A stretch of DNA of 17,682 bases from Betaproteobacteria bacterium (GTDB lineage: Bacteria; Pseudomonadota; Gammaproteobacteria; Burkholderiales; SG8-41): assembly GCA_020028375.1 (NCBI GenBank), contig JAHZNX010000010.1, positions 1 through 17,682 on the forward strand, written 5' to 3'. The notes under the pieces were generated by a model that was not told the DNA's origin, made no database searches, and saw only the letters and a program-made list of their open reading frames with translations. Shown here in pieces: positions 13,337-17,682 of this stretch. Position 1 is the stretch's first letter. Each line of letters opens with the position of its first letter. The position numbers and the translations under genes are program-made.

Positions 13337-13390
13337 GCGGCGCCTGGAAGCAATTTGGGGCAGGCGCCGCATATCGGCAACGCCTACCCC
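13337..13390 (-). promoter_or_regulatory. Two mutually exclusive hairpins downstream of hupB
   Basis: In the hupB transcript the first possible stem pairs the complements of 13381-13390 and 13357-13366 (GGGGTAGGCG with CGCCTGCCCC, one G-U pair). The second pairs the complements of 13361-13370 and 13337-13346 (CAGGCGCCGC with GCGGCGCCTG read on the + strand, 10 perfect pairs). They share 13361-13366 and cannot form together. This could be attenuation-like or merely GC-rich spacer. Confidence 0.35.
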
Positions 13391-13421
13391 AAAGAGACGA
13401 CCCTCGACTGCTGCCGGGCGG

Positions 13422-13694
13422 CTAGTTTAGCGCATCTTTCAATGCCTTACCAGCGCTGAACTTGGGTACCTTCGCGGCCTTGATGCGGATCTCTTCCCCG
13501 GTGCGCGGATTGCGGCCCGAGCGCGCTTCGCGCCGGCCCACGCGGAAGGTGCCGAAACCGACGAGCGTGACCGACTGCCCCCTCTTCAACGCACCCGTGA
13601 TCGCACCGATCGCGCCATCCACCGCCTTCTCCGAAGCGGACTTGGAAATTCCCGCGGACTTCGACACGACGTCAACCAGCTCAGATTTATTCAC
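13422..13694 (-). CDS. hupB: DNA-binding protein HU-beta
   Basis: HU is a small nucleoid protein that binds and bends DNA as a dimer. The product is exactly 90 residues, the usual HU length, if translation starts at the GTG at 13694 (read NKSELVDVVSKSAG after Met). A strong AGGGGA ribosome binding site lies about 7 bp before that GTG, which decides the start against the longer in-frame option at 13751. The HU signature is complete: GFGTFRVGRREARSGRNPRTGEEI with the intercalating proline of the DNA-binding arm, then KVPKFSAGKALKDALN. The gene has its own promoter upstream and lies after lon, as in E. coli. Confidence 0.96.
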   Translation of the reverse strand: MNKSELVDVVSKSAGISKSASEKAVDGAIGAITGALKRGQSVTLVGFGTFRVGRREARSGRNPRTGEEIRIKAAKVPKFSAGKALKDALN

Positions 13695-13825
13695 TGTTGT
13701 CCCCTTTACGGATTGGTGAAAAACGGTTCTCCCGCGCGGCCGCACCTTCATTCCTCAGAGGCGGCTGCGAAACTGTCTTGTCAGTTGGTATGTCGGCGAA
13801 TGCCGATGTGAATCACGCCGGCTTC

Positions 13826-13855
13826 TTTATAGCAAGCGCGTATCGCCGGTGTCAA
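13826..13855 (-). promoter_or_regulatory. Sigma70 promoter of hupB
   Basis: On the - strand a perfect -35 TTGACA (complement of 13850-13855) is followed after 18 bp by TATAAA (complement of 13826-13831). A T/A tract lies just upstream (13863-13872), which could act as an UP-like element. Transcription would start near 13819. Confidence 0.75.
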
Positions 13856-14077
13856 GCAATTGAAAAAAAAAATCGCCGGCGCGCACGCTCCCGCGAAACG
13901 TCACGCAAAATCAACGCGCGAGCAAATGCAATTTCAAGAAGTGAATGGAGATGTGCCGATTAAGTGATTGAGCAGTTGAGCGAATGGCTCGCGAAGATCG
14001 GCTCGCTGCTGAAGGCTGGAAAAAAAATGGAGAGCGGGAATGAGAAGCAGATGCGCTCCAGCTGCCGGCCGTACATG

Positions 14078-14104
14078 AAAAAGGGCGGCAGCGCCGCCCT
14101 TTTT
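14078..14104 (-). terminator. Rho-independent terminator after lon (bidirectional)
   Basis: GGGCGGC (14083-14089) pairs with GCCGCCC (14093-14099) around a 3-nt loop, flanked by five A and five T, so it has a T-run on both strands. It lies 37 bp past the lon stop and separates lon from the hupB promoter. Confidence 0.85.
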
Positions 14105-14141
14105 CGTGACAAAAATCACTAACTGGTCACTTGCCGCGCAC

Positions 14142-16544
<2,403 letters not shown>

Positions 16545-16578
16545 CGTGTGTCACCAATTGGAGTTGGACTAGGTGAAG

Positions 16579-16605
16579 ATGGGGCAAAATCCCCGAAAAT
16601 TCAAG
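16579..16605 (-). promoter_or_regulatory. Sigma32 (heat-shock) promoter of lon
   Basis: On the - strand CTTGAA (complement of 16600-16605) is followed after 15 bp by CCCCAT (complement of 16579-16584), then CTT. This matches the known sigma32 consensus CTTGAA ... CCCCATNT. It lies 35-61 bp before the lon ATG, giving a leader of about 25 nt. lon is a classic sigma32 regulon member in E. coli. Confidence 0.8.
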
Positions 16606-16606
16606 C

Positions 16607-16618
16607 ACGCTATAGCGT
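16607..16618. promoter_or_regulatory. Perfect 12-bp palindrome ACGCTATAGCGT next to the lon promoter
   Basis: ACGCTATAGCGT is a perfect palindrome without loop, one base upstream of the -35 element of the lon heat-shock promoter. The size and symmetry suit a dimeric regulator, but no known operator was recognised. Confidence 0.35.
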
Positions 16619-16641
16619 CATGATTCCAAACCGCTTTCCCG

Positions 16642-16673
16642 GAGCGTCCGCGCACGCCTGCCGGCGGACGCCC
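16642..16673 (-). terminator. GC-rich hairpin after clpX
   Basis: GCGTCCGC (16644-16651) pairs with GCGGACGC (16664-16671), extendable by a wobble and a further pair, around a 12-nt loop. It starts about 20 bp past the clpX stop. No T-run follows on the - strand, so it is only a possible terminator or mRNA-stabilising stem. Confidence 0.4.
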
Positions 16674-16692
16674 TGCAAGCGGGCCGTTCACG

Positions 16693-17682
<990 letters not shown>

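Larger units (their letters stand above)
13695..14141. other. Spacer between lon and hupB
   Basis: This 447-bp spacer holds the hupB promoter and a leader of about 125 nt, a run of ten A at 13863-13872 just upstream of that promoter, and the lon terminator. Between 13900 and 14070 I see only three octamer-like units (AGTGATTG, AGCAGTTG, AGCGAATG at 13963-13986) and no gene I can support. Confidence 0.6.

Noticed and set aside
13964..14122. 52-codon ORF (GTG start) running through the lon terminator on the + strand
   Set aside because: It has no ribosome binding site at proper spacing, its end is coded by the terminator hairpin, and no family was recognised.

Overview
The window is GC-rich, densely packed bacterial chromosome. 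Gene order and protein resemblance point to a betaproteobacterium or close relative, though no species can be named. Two conserved neighbourhoods support this: rnhA-gloB-mltD on the left, and (clpP)-clpX-lon-hupB-tRNA-ppiD on the right. Both resemble housekeeping blocks of proteobacteria.

Layout. Bases 1-2870 (+ strand) hold the 3' part of rnhA, then gloB, then mltD, which has its own sigma70-like promoter and a possible leader ORF. Bases 2871-9861 (- strand) hold a four-gene peptide-type ABC importer read as binding protein, permease, permease, fused double ATPase. The order is that of yejABEF, converging on mltD. The importer is divergent from fabI (10200-10991, +), and about 340 bp of repeat-rich DNA separates them. 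From 10994 to the right edge everything lies on the - strand. In transcription order this is clpX (cut by the window edge), lon with a sigma32-type heat-shock promoter, hupB with a strong sigma70 promoter, tRNA-Val(TAC), tRNA-Asp(GTC) and ppiD. That half is a protein quality-control and nucleoid block: ClpX and Lon are AAA+ protease components, PpiD is a periplasmic chaperone and HU is a nucleoid protein.

The most unusual structure is a set of inverted tandem-repeat elements. Two copies consist of four 15-bp units (consensus near GCGTGACRTGRTANN), a 23-30 bp centre, and four units in inverted orientation. They fill the junctions between binding protein and first permease and between second permease and ATPase. 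The upstream gene's TGA stop lies inside the outermost unit, and the downstream ATG lies 11-13 bp past the other end. A third element has the same four-centre-four plan but is built from 7-bp GGATGAA units. It lies in frame inside the linker between the two ATPase domains. A looser heptamer pair brackets the mltD promoter, and a disrupted 15-mer element lies between the importer and fabI. These could be one family of large hairpin elements acting on operon mRNA.

The second notable point is clpX. It reads in frame through well-conserved sequence but lacks about 53 residues of the AAA+ core compared with E. coli ClpX, including the RKH loop and the sensor-1 strand. It is either a genuine internal deletion or an assembly error.
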